Origin: Verrucomicrobiota bacterium
Lineage (GTDB): Bacteria; Verrucomicrobiota; Verrucomicrobiia; Opitutales; UBA2995
Direction of reading: 5' to 3'
Length of the DNA: 9,776 nucleotides
NCBI GenBank assembly: GCA_027297085.1
Contig: JAPUIL010000129.1
Span: forward strand, 1-9,776
Under the pieces are notes generated by a model. The model saw only the letters and a program-made list of their open reading frames with translations, searched no databases and had not been told where the DNA came from. How positions within the stretch are numbered: position 1 is the first letter of the stretch; each line of letters opens with the position of its first letter. The position numbers were made by a program, and so were the translations under genes. Of this stretch, positions 1-7,466 are shown piece after piece.

Positions 1-739
1 GACGGCCTCTTGAGTCGATAAGGGCTCCACCGGAGTTGCCCGGGTTGATCGAGGCGTCGGTTTGAATAAAGCTTTCGTAACCGTCTTCACCGTAAATTCC
101 GATGGACCGGTTGGTCGCGGAAACGATACCCTGGGTTACCGTGAGTCCGACCCCCATAGGATTTCCGATGGCGAAGACCACGTCACCGACCTCGATGTTG
201 TCGCTGTCGGCAATTTGAATGGCGGGTAGATCCTCGACTTCGATTTTGAGAATGGCGACATCGGTCAATGGATCCCGTCCTACAATGGTTGCTTCCAGTT
301 CCCGGCCATCGCCGATAAGGACCAGGACTTCGTCCGCATCTTCACCTTGCTCGTTTATTACCACGTGGTTGTTGGTAATAATATAACCGTTCTGGGATAT
401 GATTACACCCGAGCCAATTCCTTGTGGCATTCTCCGCTCTTCGGGTTCTGTGTTTTGGTCGTAATTGGGGACAGGAACACCAAAGAAACGACGCAATAGT
501 TCTTCTTCGGGAGAAAGGCCTCTGGAGGCGGCAACCCGCACGATCCGGGCGGTATGCACCGCGACCACGGAAGGCGTGGCTGTTGCTAACATGTTAGCGT
601 AGCTTTGCGGCATGAATTTCTGATTCCGGTCAATTGAAGAACTGTCGGTATTTAACTCGATGTTGTCAGCCTGAGCAGGGGCCACAAGCAAGCCAGCGAG
701 TAGACTGATTAGGTAGAACATAAGATGCGGTCTTTTCAT
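1..739 (-). CDS. htrA: HtrA/DegP/DegQ-type periplasmic serine protease, N-terminal part
   Basis: This is a trypsin-fold serine protease of the Do family that degrades or refolds damaged envelope proteins in the periplasm. The first 246 codons are visible from the ATG at 739-737; the C-terminus, where one or two PDZ domains would be expected, runs off the left edge. Residues 1-24 form a signal peptide (MKRPHL start, hydrophobic core, cleavage probably after AQA). The catalytic triad is intact: His125 in TNNHVV, Asp160 in DPLTDVAIL and Ser236 in [10 protein letters not shown] charged, mobile-loop-like segment (about 73-106) lies between the N-terminal strand and the first core motif, as in DegP/DegQ. 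No Shine-Dalgarno sequence precedes the start; Met1 is preferred over Met7 because it supplies the basic signal-peptide n-region. It is divergent from the efflux operon, with 820 bases between them. Which paralogue (DegP, DegQ or DegS-like) cannot be decided without the C-terminus. Confidence 0.93.
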   Translation of the reverse strand, partial: MKRPHLMFYLISLLAGLLVAPAQADNIELNTDSSSIDRNQKFMPQSYANMLATATPSVVAVHTARIVRVAASRGLSPEEELLRRFFGVPVPNYDQNTEPEERRMPQGIGSGVIISQNGYIITNNHVVINEQGEDADEVLVLIGDGRELEATIVGRDPLTDVAILKIEVEDLPAIQIADSDNIEVGDVVFAIGNPMGVGLTVTQGIVSATNRSIGIYGEDGYESFIQTDASINPGNSGGALIDSRGR

Positions 740-855
740 TATAAACGTGGTAACGAAGTTATCCTATAAATGGATGGTAATTCATTGCTTCTCTACTTAA
801 GCGTATCACAGATTTCCGGTTTGTCTAATTGCCCTGAAACTGTCGATTGGACCAC

Positions 856-924
856 TGTAGAAGACAGGCACCTTGGTGGTGATTCTCCAGGTGCTCTCGG
901 TTCGGGAGCAAGCTCCCTCCTACA
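856..924. repeat. REPIN-like inverted pair of REP sequences
   Basis: The 69-base element is bounded by inverted copies of an 8-mer: TGTAGAAG at 856-863 and CTCCTACA at 917-924, which reads TGTAGGAG on the minus strand (7 of 8 matching). Each arm therefore begins with a GTAG head followed by a hairpin closed by a TT loop: CACC-TT-GGTG at 869-878 in the left arm, and on the minus strand GGGAGC-TT-GCTCCC at 917-904 in the right arm. A further 6-bp inverted repeat, GCACCT (868-873) with AGGTGC (889-894), lies inside. GTAG head plus palindrome is the known layout of REP sequences, and two in inverted orientation make a REPIN. Such elements are moved by RAYT transposases encoded elsewhere; none is in this window. 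The right arm closely resembles the REP consensus known from Pseudomonas. Calling it a repeat is inference, since only one copy is seen here. Confidence 0.55.
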
Positions 925-1301
925 TTTTGTCGAAGGCATTTTACTAGGATTCTCAATTTTCAATCCGGAATTTTGTGAGTGTTTTGGGTATCTATCGGAG
1001 GAGAATATCGCTTTGAAATAGGTTAAGTGCGAATGAATTCAATCAGTTGACACTGTGAATTGAAATGTGGTTTCCCGATATTTTCTAATTTTTCCAGAAG
1101 AACTATTCAGTACATAAACCGCGTCAAGTGCATAGATCTGTAGGGGGCATTTCTGAGCGTAGCTTCTTGGGTAAAAGAGTGGGAAATAGTCCAAATCTAT
1201 TGCTCAGATGAAAAACAATTCATGGAATTTGCGTTTGATTTGTTGGGCTTATCCGGCACAGTGGATGTTTCTACACTAATCTGCTGACCCTGCCCCTAAC
1301 C

Positions 1302-1330
1302 CGCATTTCTCACCAAATGCGCACCAAATG
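1302..1330. promoter_or_regulatory. Operator-like palindrome with overlapping direct repeat
   Basis: CGCATTT (1302-1308) and AAATGCG (1315-1321) form a perfect 7-bp inverted repeat with a 6-base spacer, giving a 20-bp dyad. Overlapping it, CACCAAATG occurs twice (1311-1319 and 1322-1330) with an 11-base period, about one helical turn. This geometry suits a dimeric repressor such as a TetR or MarR type, which often control RND pumps. The site is about 230 bases upstream of the outer-membrane-factor start codon. No regulator gene is in the window, and no clear promoter overlaps the dyad, so the role is inferred. Confidence 0.3.
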
Positions 1331-1410
1331 AACTAAGGTGATGAAAACGGACGACTCATGAATTTATTTCAAAATACACACTGTAGACATTCGTTTCGCA
1401 CGCATTTTTC

Positions 1411-1498
1411 AGCCTTCGCCCTAAAGGCTACGGTCCGACACGGCGGGCTGACATGCCGAGTGTTCCTCCCTCCCGGCTTAGTTACGCACGGCAGTGCG
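1411..1498. repeat. GC-richer segment with two hairpins, possible decayed repeat
   Basis: Two perfect short inverted repeats stand out: AGCCTT (1411-1416) with AAGGCT (1424-1429), loop of 7, and CGCAC (1485-1489) with GTGCG (1494-1498), loop of 4. The segment is more GC-rich than the AT-rich sequence just before it and ends about 60 bases before the efflux operon start. It could be a dispersed extragenic repeat or structured leader RNA. There is no second copy here to test this. The overlapping 61-codon frame at 1358-1543 has no recognisable protein character. Confidence 0.3.
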
Positions 1499-1559
1499 CG
1501 CCCTCACCTACCGGTCGTCATCCTCAACATCTCAACTCCGTGAGAAGTCCGGGCTAAGA

Positions 1560-2993
1560 ATGTTCAAGCAATTTACAACGCCGCGTTATTGGCTTTTTGG
1601 TCCTACTCTGTGCCTGCTGAGTGGATGCGCGGTGCATAGGGTTGATGAAGAGGCGAATCTGTTAGAGGTGGAAGTCCCCGCGAGTTTTTCCGAACCTGCT
1701 ACAGGCGCATCTCTTCCAAACGATTGGAACTATTCCTGGTGGGAATCTTTCGAAGATGAGGATTTGAACCGTCTCATTGAAACCGGATTAGCCACCAATT
1801 TCGGGCTCAGGCAATATGTAGCGCGCATCGAACAGGCAACTGCCCTGGCTCGCCGGGCTGGAGCAAATTTATATCCATCCCTGGATCTGACTGCCGGTTA
1901 TGGTTCAGAATGGGATGGGAAAACCGGGGCGAGAGAGAGCCGGGATCGCACAGACTCTTCCGGCCTGGGTGTGCTCCTTCGGTGGGAGCTCGATGTTTGG
2001 GGCCGTTTGTCATCTATACGGCGAGCTGAGAATATGGCCGCTCAAGCAACGGTAGAAGATTGGCTGGGAGCCCGGCTTCTTTTATCCAGTGCCATTGCTG
2101 AAACCTATTTTGAAATCAAAGAGAGACTCCGTCAGCTAGAGGTGATTCAGGCACAGTTGGAAATCAATGAATCCTTGCTAAAGTTGACTACCTTGCGTTT
2201 CGGTCAGGGGCAGTCGTCTATTGTGGATGTCTTGCAACAGCAGGAACAACTGGAAGCAACTTTGGCGCGCGTGCCGTTGACTGAAGCCCAGATTGGTCAA
2301 CTGGAGTATTCGCTGGATGTGTTGCTGGGACAAACTCCCGGAGCCGGTGCTATGGTGACATCCAGCTTCCTGGGTAGGCCGCCGCCGTTGCCTTCCGTGG
2401 GTATCCCTGCTCAATTGCTTACCCGTAGGCCGGATCTAAGGGGAGCGCAGAAACGGGTCTTAGCATTTGACTACGACGTGGGTGTTTCCGTGGCTGATCA
2501 GTTTCCATCGTTGGTGCTTGGAGGTTCGATTGATTGGAGGGGTGATCCCAGTTTAGGTGATGAAATAACCGCTGTTTTCGCCAGATTGGCTGCGCCTTTG
2601 TTTAACGCAGGAGAACTCCGCGGTGAAGTGAGTTTTCGGAAAGCGCGTTTGGATGAAGCGCTGGCGGGGTATTCAGAACGCTACTTATCCGCCCTATTCG
2701 AAGTGGAGGCTGCTTTGCTTGAAGAACGTAAGAATGAGGAGCGGCTGGTCCTGGTGGAAAAGCAATTGGACACTGCCCAGAGGCTTCTGAGTGAGGCCCG
2801 TAACCGGTTCAGCCAGGGGCTTACCGATTATCTGCCCGTATTTACTTCCCTGAGTATTGTGCAAAACCTCGAACGCGAAGTGGTCAGTTCACGGCGAAGT
2901 GTTTTAAGTGCACGTGTCGGCTTGCACCGCGCGCTTGGAGGCCCCATTCTTAATCCCGATACTCCTGTTCTACTTTCTTCCCTAAATGAATAA
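1560..2993 (+). CDS. RND efflux outer-membrane factor lipoprotein (NodT/OprM family)
   Basis: This encodes the outer-membrane channel of a tripartite RND efflux pump: a TolC-fold trimer with an outer-membrane beta-barrel and a periplasmic alpha-helical tunnel. The 477-residue length is normal. Residues 1-23 are a lipoprotein signal with lipobox LSGC, so Cys23 is predicted to be lipidated; the following Ala does not suggest inner-membrane retention. Two OEP repeats are visible: the first opens with WWESFEDEDLNRLI (60-73) and includes RWELDVWGRL (141-150); the second contains LLTRRPDLRGAQ (286-297) and ends near 457. The ATG at 1560 is chosen because it gives a correct signal peptide; an in-frame GTG at 1494 would add 22 residues ahead of it. 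A weak GAGAAG lies at 1542-1547. It is first in the operon and its end overlaps the adaptor gene by 8 bases, suggesting translational coupling. Substrate is unknown. Confidence 0.93.
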   Translation: MFKQFTTPRYWLFGPTLCLLSGCAVHRVDEEANLLEVEVPASFSEPATGASLPNDWNYSWWESFEDEDLNRLIETGLATNFGLRQYVARIEQATALARRAGANLYPSLDLTAGYGSEWDGKTGARESRDRTDSSGLGVLLRWELDVWGRLSSIRRAENMAAQATVEDWLGARLLLSSAIAETYFEIKERLRQLEVIQAQLEINESLLKLTTLRFGQGQSSIVDVLQQQEQLEATLARVPLTEAQIGQLEYSLDVLLGQTPGAGAMVTSSFLGRPPPLPSVGIPAQLLTRRPDLRGAQKRVLAFDYDVGVSVADQFPSLVLGGSIDWRGDPSLGDEITAVFARLAAPLFNAGELRGEVSFRKARLDEALAGYSERYLSALFEVEAALLEERKNEERLVLVEKQLDTAQRLLSEARNRFSQGLTDYLPVFTSLSIVQNLEREVVSSRRSVLSARVGLHRALGGPILNPDTPVLLSSLNE

Positions 2994-4191
2994 GAAATCC
3001 ATTTTCGGCACTCTAATTGTCATTGTTCTGATTCTCGTCCTAGGCGGCGGAGTAAGTCTCCTATTACTTTGGACGGGCCCGGAATTAGCGCCCGAAGAAA
3101 AAACCAGCTCTGCTAAGATCGTGCAGACGATTCCGCTCGTGCCGCATACTCATTCGGTGGCGGTAAGTGCCTTTGGAAGCGTTATTCCGGCGAGAACGGT
3201 GATCATTAAACCACAAGTATCAGGGCAGGTGGTTTGGCAAAGCGATGCGATCATTATTGGTGGGCATGTGAGGGAAGGTGACGAGCTCATTCGAATCGAT
3301 CCCAAGGACTACGAACTGGCCCTCTCGGAAGTCCGGTCCAATTTGGAGCAAGCACGCTTCGAGCGCGAAGTGGAAAGTGGCCGCCAGGTAATTGCCCTAC
3401 GTGAATGGAACGAGCTGCAATCGGACTTGGATATGGAAGACGTCAACCGTTCCCTGGTGTTGCGTGAGCCGCATCTCCGGCGCGCGGAAGCGCTTATGGA
3501 AAAGGCTACCAACGATATCGAAATCGCAGAGTTGCACCTCTCCCGCACGGTTATTCAAGCACCATTCAATGCGATGGTAGTCAAAGAATCCGTAGAAGTC
3601 GGGCAATTGTTGAGTCCAGGATCGGAGATTTGTGAACTCGCCGGCACGGATGAATTTTGGATCCAGGTGTCCCTTCCATTTTCTCAATTGAAATGGATAA
3701 AATTTCCAGAGGCTGGTCAGTTAGGCGCGGAAGCGCGTGTGATTTTGGATACCGGAGATGGAGAATCGACTGTCTGGAAGGGGAGGGTAGTTCGACTTTT
3801 AAGCGACTTGGACCCTTTAGGCCGTATGGCTCGACTGGTGGTGTCGGTGTCTGATCCCTTGGGGCTTCAAGACTCAGAAAGTGAATTACCCCTGCTTTTG
3901 GGGAGTTATGTGGAAGTGAAAATCGATGCTGGTGAGTTGGAAGATACTTTGACGATTCCCCGGGAAGCAATGCATGAGGGAAACCAGATTTGGATCGTAG
4001 GCGCGGATCTTTTATTGAGGGTACTCCCGGCCACGGTTCTCTGGTCCGAGAAAGAAACCGTAATCATTTCCAACAACCTGGAAAAGGGCGACCAATTGAT
4101 TGTGAGTGACCTTCGGGTAGCTCTTCCAGGAATGGAAGTGGCTCCTCAACCCTCTACTGCATACCCCGAACTCGTAACTGGAATTCAATAG
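2986..4191 (+). CDS. RND efflux periplasmic adaptor subunit (HlyD/MFP family)
   Basis: This is the membrane-fusion protein that links the permease to the outer-membrane channel. It has 401 residues, normal for the family. Residues 5-29 form one N-terminal membrane anchor (or uncleaved signal); there is no lipobox. The domain order matches RND adaptors: first half of the lipoyl/barrel-sandwich domain at about 70-106 (KPQVSGQVVW, then GGHVREGDELIRID), an alpha-helical hairpin at about 107-187, second lipoyl half at 188-220 (QAPFNAMVV, VEVGQLLSPG), a beta-barrel domain at about 224-315, and a membrane-proximal domain at about 320-385 (TIPREAMHEG). The start overlaps the preceding stop region (ATGAATAA) and has no Shine-Dalgarno sequence, so translation probably depends on ribosomes finishing the upstream gene. 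The permease gene follows after 10 bases. Confidence 0.93.
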   Translation: MNKKSIFGTLIVIVLILVLGGGVSLLLLWTGPELAPEEKTSSAKIVQTIPLVPHTHSVAVSAFGSVIPARTVIIKPQVSGQVVWQSDAIIIGGHVREGDELIRIDPKDYELALSEVRSNLEQARFEREVESGRQVIALREWNELQSDLDMEDVNRSLVLREPHLRRAEALMEKATNDIEIAELHLSRTVIQAPFNAMVVKESVEVGQLLSPGSEICELAGTDEFWIQVSLPFSQLKWIKFPEAGQLGAEARVILDTGDGESTVWKGRVVRLLSDLDPLGRMARLVVSVSDPLGLQDSESELPLLLGSYVEVKIDAGELEDTLTIPREAMHEGNQIWIVGADLLLRVLPATVLWSEKETVIISNNLEKGDQLIVSDLRVALPGMEVAPQPSTAYPELVTGIQ

Positions 4192-4196
4192 GAAGG
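4190..4196 (+). promoter_or_regulatory. Strong Shine-Dalgarno site for the RND permease
   Basis: AGGAAGG overlaps the adaptor stop codon and lies 5 bases before the permease ATG at 4202. It is the only strong ribosome binding site in the window and fixes the permease start. The other genes have weak sites or none. Confidence 0.75.
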
Positions 4197-4201
4197 CTAA
4201 A

Positions 4202-7200
4202 ATGGACCGTAATCCCTATAATGATACTTCTTCGGCAACTGGCATTATAGCTTGGTTTGCCCGTAACCATGTGGCAGCAAACTTGTTGATGTTAGCTGTG
4301 GTGGTTGTCGGCGTGGTCGTCGCTAGAAATATTCGTCAGGAAATTTATCCTCGTTTCGAGATCGATACGATTGAGATCGATATGCAGTACCGGGGTGCTA
4401 GCCCGGAAGAAGTAGAACAGTCTATCATCTTGCCGATTGAATCTGAACTGCGAGGCATGGAGCTTACTCGACGAATAGAATCTACTGCCACTGAGGGAAG
4501 GGCCAGGGTTTCGGTCGAAATCATGCCCAGCTTTGACCGCAATCGCGCCTTACAGGAAGTAACTGCGGCCGTAGCGCGAATCAGCCTGTTTCCCGATGAA
4601 ATCGAATCACCGGTTGTTTCTCTCGGAACGAGTAGGCGAAGAGGGGTAAATTACGTGGCAGTCTGTGGCGACGTTGATATGCGCACGCTGATTCAATTGG
4701 CGCACCAGGTTGAAGATGGGCTGCTGGCTCAGCCGGAAATATCTCTGGTTGAAATGTACGGCGCTCGTCGACCTGAAATTTTGGTAGAAGTGCCTCAGGC
4801 TCAACTGCGTTCTCTCGACTTAACTCTGGGTGAAATCGCCCAAGCGATCAATCGCGCCGCTTTGGATGTGCCGGCCGGAACGATGAAAACCGCCGGTGGA
4901 GACATATTGCTCAAGACAACGGAACGTCGTTATTTTGGAAGTGAGTTTGAAGGAATACCGATTAAGAGCAGTAATACGGGCGCCGAAATTAAGCTGGGAG
5001 ATATTGCTACCATCGAGGACGGATTCGAGGAGACCGAGCGGGAATCTTATTATCAAGGAAAACCGGCGGTTTCCATTTCAGTCTCTGCTTCTGAAAACCA
5101 ATCACCTATAAAAGTGGCCCAGGCGGTGAAGCGCTACATTGATCAGCTTAGCCCTACACTACCTCCTTCGGTCTTTGTTGAGGTCCGGTATGATCGTACA
5201 GAGGATTACAGGGAGCGGATCAATCTTCTGCGTTATAATGGATCTATCGGATTGATACTGGTGCTCCTGGCTTTGGGATTACTTCTCGAGCTGCGGGTGG
5301 CATTTTGGACCGCTATTGGTATACCGGTTTCCATTCTCGGCTCACTCATCCTCCTGCCATTGATGGATGCCAGTGTGAACATGATTTCCGTTTTTGGTTT
5401 TATTGTGACGCTCGGAATCGTGGTCGATGATGCGGTAGTGGTAGGTGAAGATATTTTTCATAAAATCTCCCAGGGTATGTCGCGGATGGATGCGGCAGTG
5501 GCAGGCGTAAAAGAGATGACCATTCCGGTTATTTTTGCTGTCAGCACGAATATCATCGCCTTCTTGCCTTTGCTCTTTGTCCCAGGAGAAAGTGGTCGCT
5601 TTTTACATGTTCTTCCCGCGGTGATTATCGCAGTATTCGCCGTCTCCTTGGTTGAGTGTCTATTAATATTGCCCTCTCATCTCGCGTTTTCACGTAAGCA
5701 TCCACACTCCCATTCAATCTTCTCCCGGTTTGACCAAGGCCAGACCAAAATTCGTCTGAAGTTGGACGCGGCTATGGAACGGTTCTACCAACCTATTCTG
5801 GCGGGAGTCATTCGGTTTCGTTACATCACGCTTGCAGTTTTTGCATCCTCCTTACTGGTGGTGATCGCCTACACTTCCAGTGGACGGGTAAATTTCACTT
5901 TCAATCCTACCATTGAAAATGACTACATTCAGGGAGAGATCGTAATGCCAACCGGCACTCCCGTGGCACGAACGCGTGAAGTGGCTTTCATTGTTGATGC
6001 GGCTGCCAAGAGAGCCATCGAAAAAATCGGCGAAGAAGGGTTTGTGCGCAACATCAGTATTTCTGTTGCCGACCGGGGAGGCCCTAATACCGCCAGGGTG
6101 GCTTGCAAACTTGTGCCCCAGAATTATCGGAAAATCACCGGAGCAGGATTTGTTGAAGTTTGGCGAGCGGAAGTTCCGGATATTCCAGACATAGAGTCTC
6201 TCTTTTTTGACTACCTGGCGGGTCCGGGCGGCGAAGCTGCCGTTGATATTCAATTGACTCATCCTGATGTGGATACCTTACGGCAGGCTGCCGAAGAATT
6301 GGGCGAAATGGTAGCCCGTTATCCAGGGGTGACCGATATCCGCAAGGGAGCTGGCAGGGAGATGCCGCAAATCAGTTTTGAAATCAAACCTGCTGGACAG
6401 GCCCTTGGCATTACTGCTCGCGATTTGGGCCAACAGATCCGCAATGCGTTTTATGGCGCGGAGGCTTTACGTCAACCGCGTGATCGGGAAGAACTCCGCG
6501 TGATGGTGCGTTTACCGGCAGCGGATCGGAGATCCATGAGTGGATTGGAAGGGCTTCTGATTAAGGCCGCCAATGGAGCCGAGATTCCAATTAATCAGGC
6601 CGCGGAGATTATTGAAACAACGGCTCCCGTGCGTATCGATCGAGTGGATGGAGGCCGTGTCCTTAAGGTGACGGCCAATGTGGTCCACAGTATCACCAAT
6701 GCAAACAAGGTATTGTCTGCCCTGGAAAAGAAGGAGTTGCCTGAATTAATGAGTCGTTATCCTGGTTTGCGTTATACTTTCGAGGGAGAACAACGCGATC
6801 AGCGTGAAGCAACGAATAATTTGAGTATGGGATTAATAGCCTCCTTGTTCGCCATTTTCGCTATTATGGCATCAATCCTCAGAAGCTATATCCAATCAGT
6901 CATTGTCCTTCTGACTATTCCCTGGGGATTGGCTGGTGCCACCATGGGACATATTCTGTTGGGATTCGATCTCAGTATTTACAGTGTCCTTGGCATGATT
7001 GCTCTGTGCGGAATGGTGGTAAACGGAGGGTTTGTTTTAGCCATGACTCGCAATCGTTACATGGCGAGAGGGCTGAGTGCCAACGATGCTATTATCCAGG
7101 CTGCACATCGACGTTTCCGGCCCATATTCCTAACGGCTGTTACGACCTTCCTTGGACTCGGCCCAATGATTTTTGAAACCAATGAGCAAGCGCTCTTCCT

Positions 7201-7390
7201 GGTGCCAATGGCTATATCGTTGGGTGTAGGCACTCTGGCCTCGTCCTTAGTTGTGCTTATATTGGTGCCAGTGGTGTTTGTTATTCTTGAGGAGATCAAA
7301 AGCCTGAAGCCGCAGAAATCTCCCATGCCGGCAGATCCAATGCCTACGCCCACTGGCAGCGAGGTTTACCATGCACCTTACCAGAGGTAA
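4202..7390 (+). CDS. RND-family efflux permease (AcrB/MdtB-like inner-membrane subunit)
   Basis: This is the proton-driven inner-membrane subunit of the efflux pump, probably a homotrimer. At 1062 residues it has full length and the duplicated RND architecture: TM1 at about 24-42, periplasmic loop 43-345, TM2-TM6 at about 346-490, TM7 at about 540-558, a second periplasmic loop 559-871, and TM8-TM12 at about 872-1027. Family motifs include YPRFEIDTIEID (49-60), YRGASPEEVEQ (63-73) and, in TM4, GIVVDDAVVVGEDI (405-418). The TM4 pair Asp409-Asp410 corresponds to AcrB Asp407-Asp408, the proton-carrying residues, and Thr978 in TM11 aligns with AcrB Thr978. The lysine AcrB has in TM10 (Lys940) is absent: the segment reads GMVVNGGFVLA (937-947). 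The protein therefore belongs to the non-AcrB branch with a VVN motif, with Gly where I recall Asp. Substrate class cannot be told from sequence, though TM4 carries the Asp pair of drug-type pumps, not a heavy-metal signature. Confidence 0.94.
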   Translation: MDRNPYNDTSSATGIIAWFARNHVAANLLMLAVVVVGVVVARNIRQEIYPRFEIDTIEIDMQYRGASPEEVEQSIILPIESELRGMELTRRIESTATEGRARVSVEIMPSFDRNRALQEVTAAVARISLFPDEIESPVVSLGTSRRRGVNYVAVCGDVDMRTLIQLAHQVEDGLLAQPEISLVEMYGARRPEILVEVPQAQLRSLDLTLGEIAQAINRAALDVPAGTMKTAGGDILLKTTERRYFGSEFEGIPIKSSNTGAEIKLGDIATIEDGFEETERESYYQGKPAVSISVSASENQSPIKVAQAVKRYIDQLSPTLPPSVFVEVRYDRTEDYRERINLLRYNGSIGLILVLLALGLLLELRVAFWTAIGIPVSILGSLILLPLMDASVNMISVFGFIVTLGIVVDDAVVVGEDIFHKISQGMSRMDAAVAGVKEMTIPVIFAVSTNIIAFLPLLFVPGESGRFLHVLPAVIIAVFAVSLVECLLILPSHLAFSRKHPHSHSIFSRFDQGQTKIRLKLDAAMERFYQPILAGVIRFRYITLAVFASSLLVVIAYTSSGRVNFTFNPTIENDYIQGEIVMPTGTPVARTREVAFIVDAAAKRAIEKIGEEGFVRNISISVADRGGPNTARVACKLVPQNYRKITGAGFVEVWRAEVPDIPDIESLFFDYLAGPGGEAAVDIQLTHPDVDTLRQAAEELGEMVARYPGVTDIRKGAGREMPQISFEIKPAGQALGITARDLGQQIRNAFYGAEALRQPRDREELRVMVRLPAADRRSMSGLEGLLIKAANGAEIPINQAAEIIETTAPVRIDRVDGGRVLKVTANVVHSITNANKVLSALEKKELPELMSRYPGLRYTFEGEQRDQREATNNLSMGLIASLFAIFAIMASILRSYIQSVIVLLTIPWGLAGATMGHILLGFDLSIYSVLGMIALCGMVVNGGFVLAMTRNRYMARGLSANDAIIQAAHRRFRPIFLTAVTTFLGLGPMIFETNEQALFLVPMAISLGVGTLASSLVVLILVPVVFVILEEIKSLKPQKSPMPADPMPTPTGSEVYHAPYQR

Positions 7391-7432
7391 ACTATTAGTC
7401 GTTAATCAGGTCTTCCTCGGAACAACCGTGAA

Positions 7433-7460
7433 TTGACATTTTCTCACTGTTTAATAGGTT
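7433..7460 (+). promoter_or_regulatory. Possible weak promoter for the unknown exported protein
   Basis: A perfect -35 hexamer TTGACA (7433-7438) is followed, after 16 bases, by TAGGTT (7455-7460), which matches only three of six -10 positions. If used, transcription would begin at about the start codon, giving a nearly leaderless message. The 76-base gap after the permease shows no convincing terminator, so read-through from the efflux operon is equally possible. Confidence 0.22.
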
Positions 7461-7466
7461 TTAGTC

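Larger units (their letters stand above)
740..1559. other. 820-base intergenic region between the protease and the efflux operon
   Basis: I see no convincing gene here. It should contain the promoters of two divergent units: the protease (minus) and the efflux operon (plus). A TATAGGAT stretch on the minus strand about 25 bases upstream of the protease start is a possible -10 box, without a good -35 partner. A TTGACA at about 1046 has no matching -10 at normal spacing. TACACT at 1272-1277 is a weak -10 candidate. The notable structures are annotated separately: a REPIN-like element, a palindrome with direct repeats, and a hairpin-containing GC-richer segment just before the operon. The plus-strand frame 1144-1287 stays open for 47 codons and reads rather protein-like, but lacks a good start. 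Confidence 0.6.

Noticed and set aside
738..743. Perfect TATAAT on the minus strand at the protease start
   Set aside because: It overlaps the start codon, so a transcript from it would begin inside the gene and lose the signal-peptide n-region; probably chance in AT-rich sequence.
770..1021. Plus-strand 83-codon open frame
   Set aside because: It runs straight through the REPIN-like element, has no Shine-Dalgarno site and no recognisable protein character.
1358..1543. Plus-strand 61-codon open frame before the efflux operon
   Set aside because: It covers the hairpin-rich segment and its translation has no signal, motif or plausible domain.
1494..1559. GTG start at 1494 for the outer-membrane factor
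   Set aside because: It would put 22 extra residues ahead of a well-formed lipoprotein signal, so ATG at 1560 is preferred.
3309..3970. Several antisense open frames within the adaptor, and similar ones within the other large genes
   Set aside because: They are frame shadows of well-supported plus-strand genes, with no independent start signals or motifs.
7409..7427. Hairpin (TTCC-TC-GGAA with outer GGT/ACC) after the permease as a terminator
   Set aside because: The stem is interrupted by bulges and no T-run follows directly.
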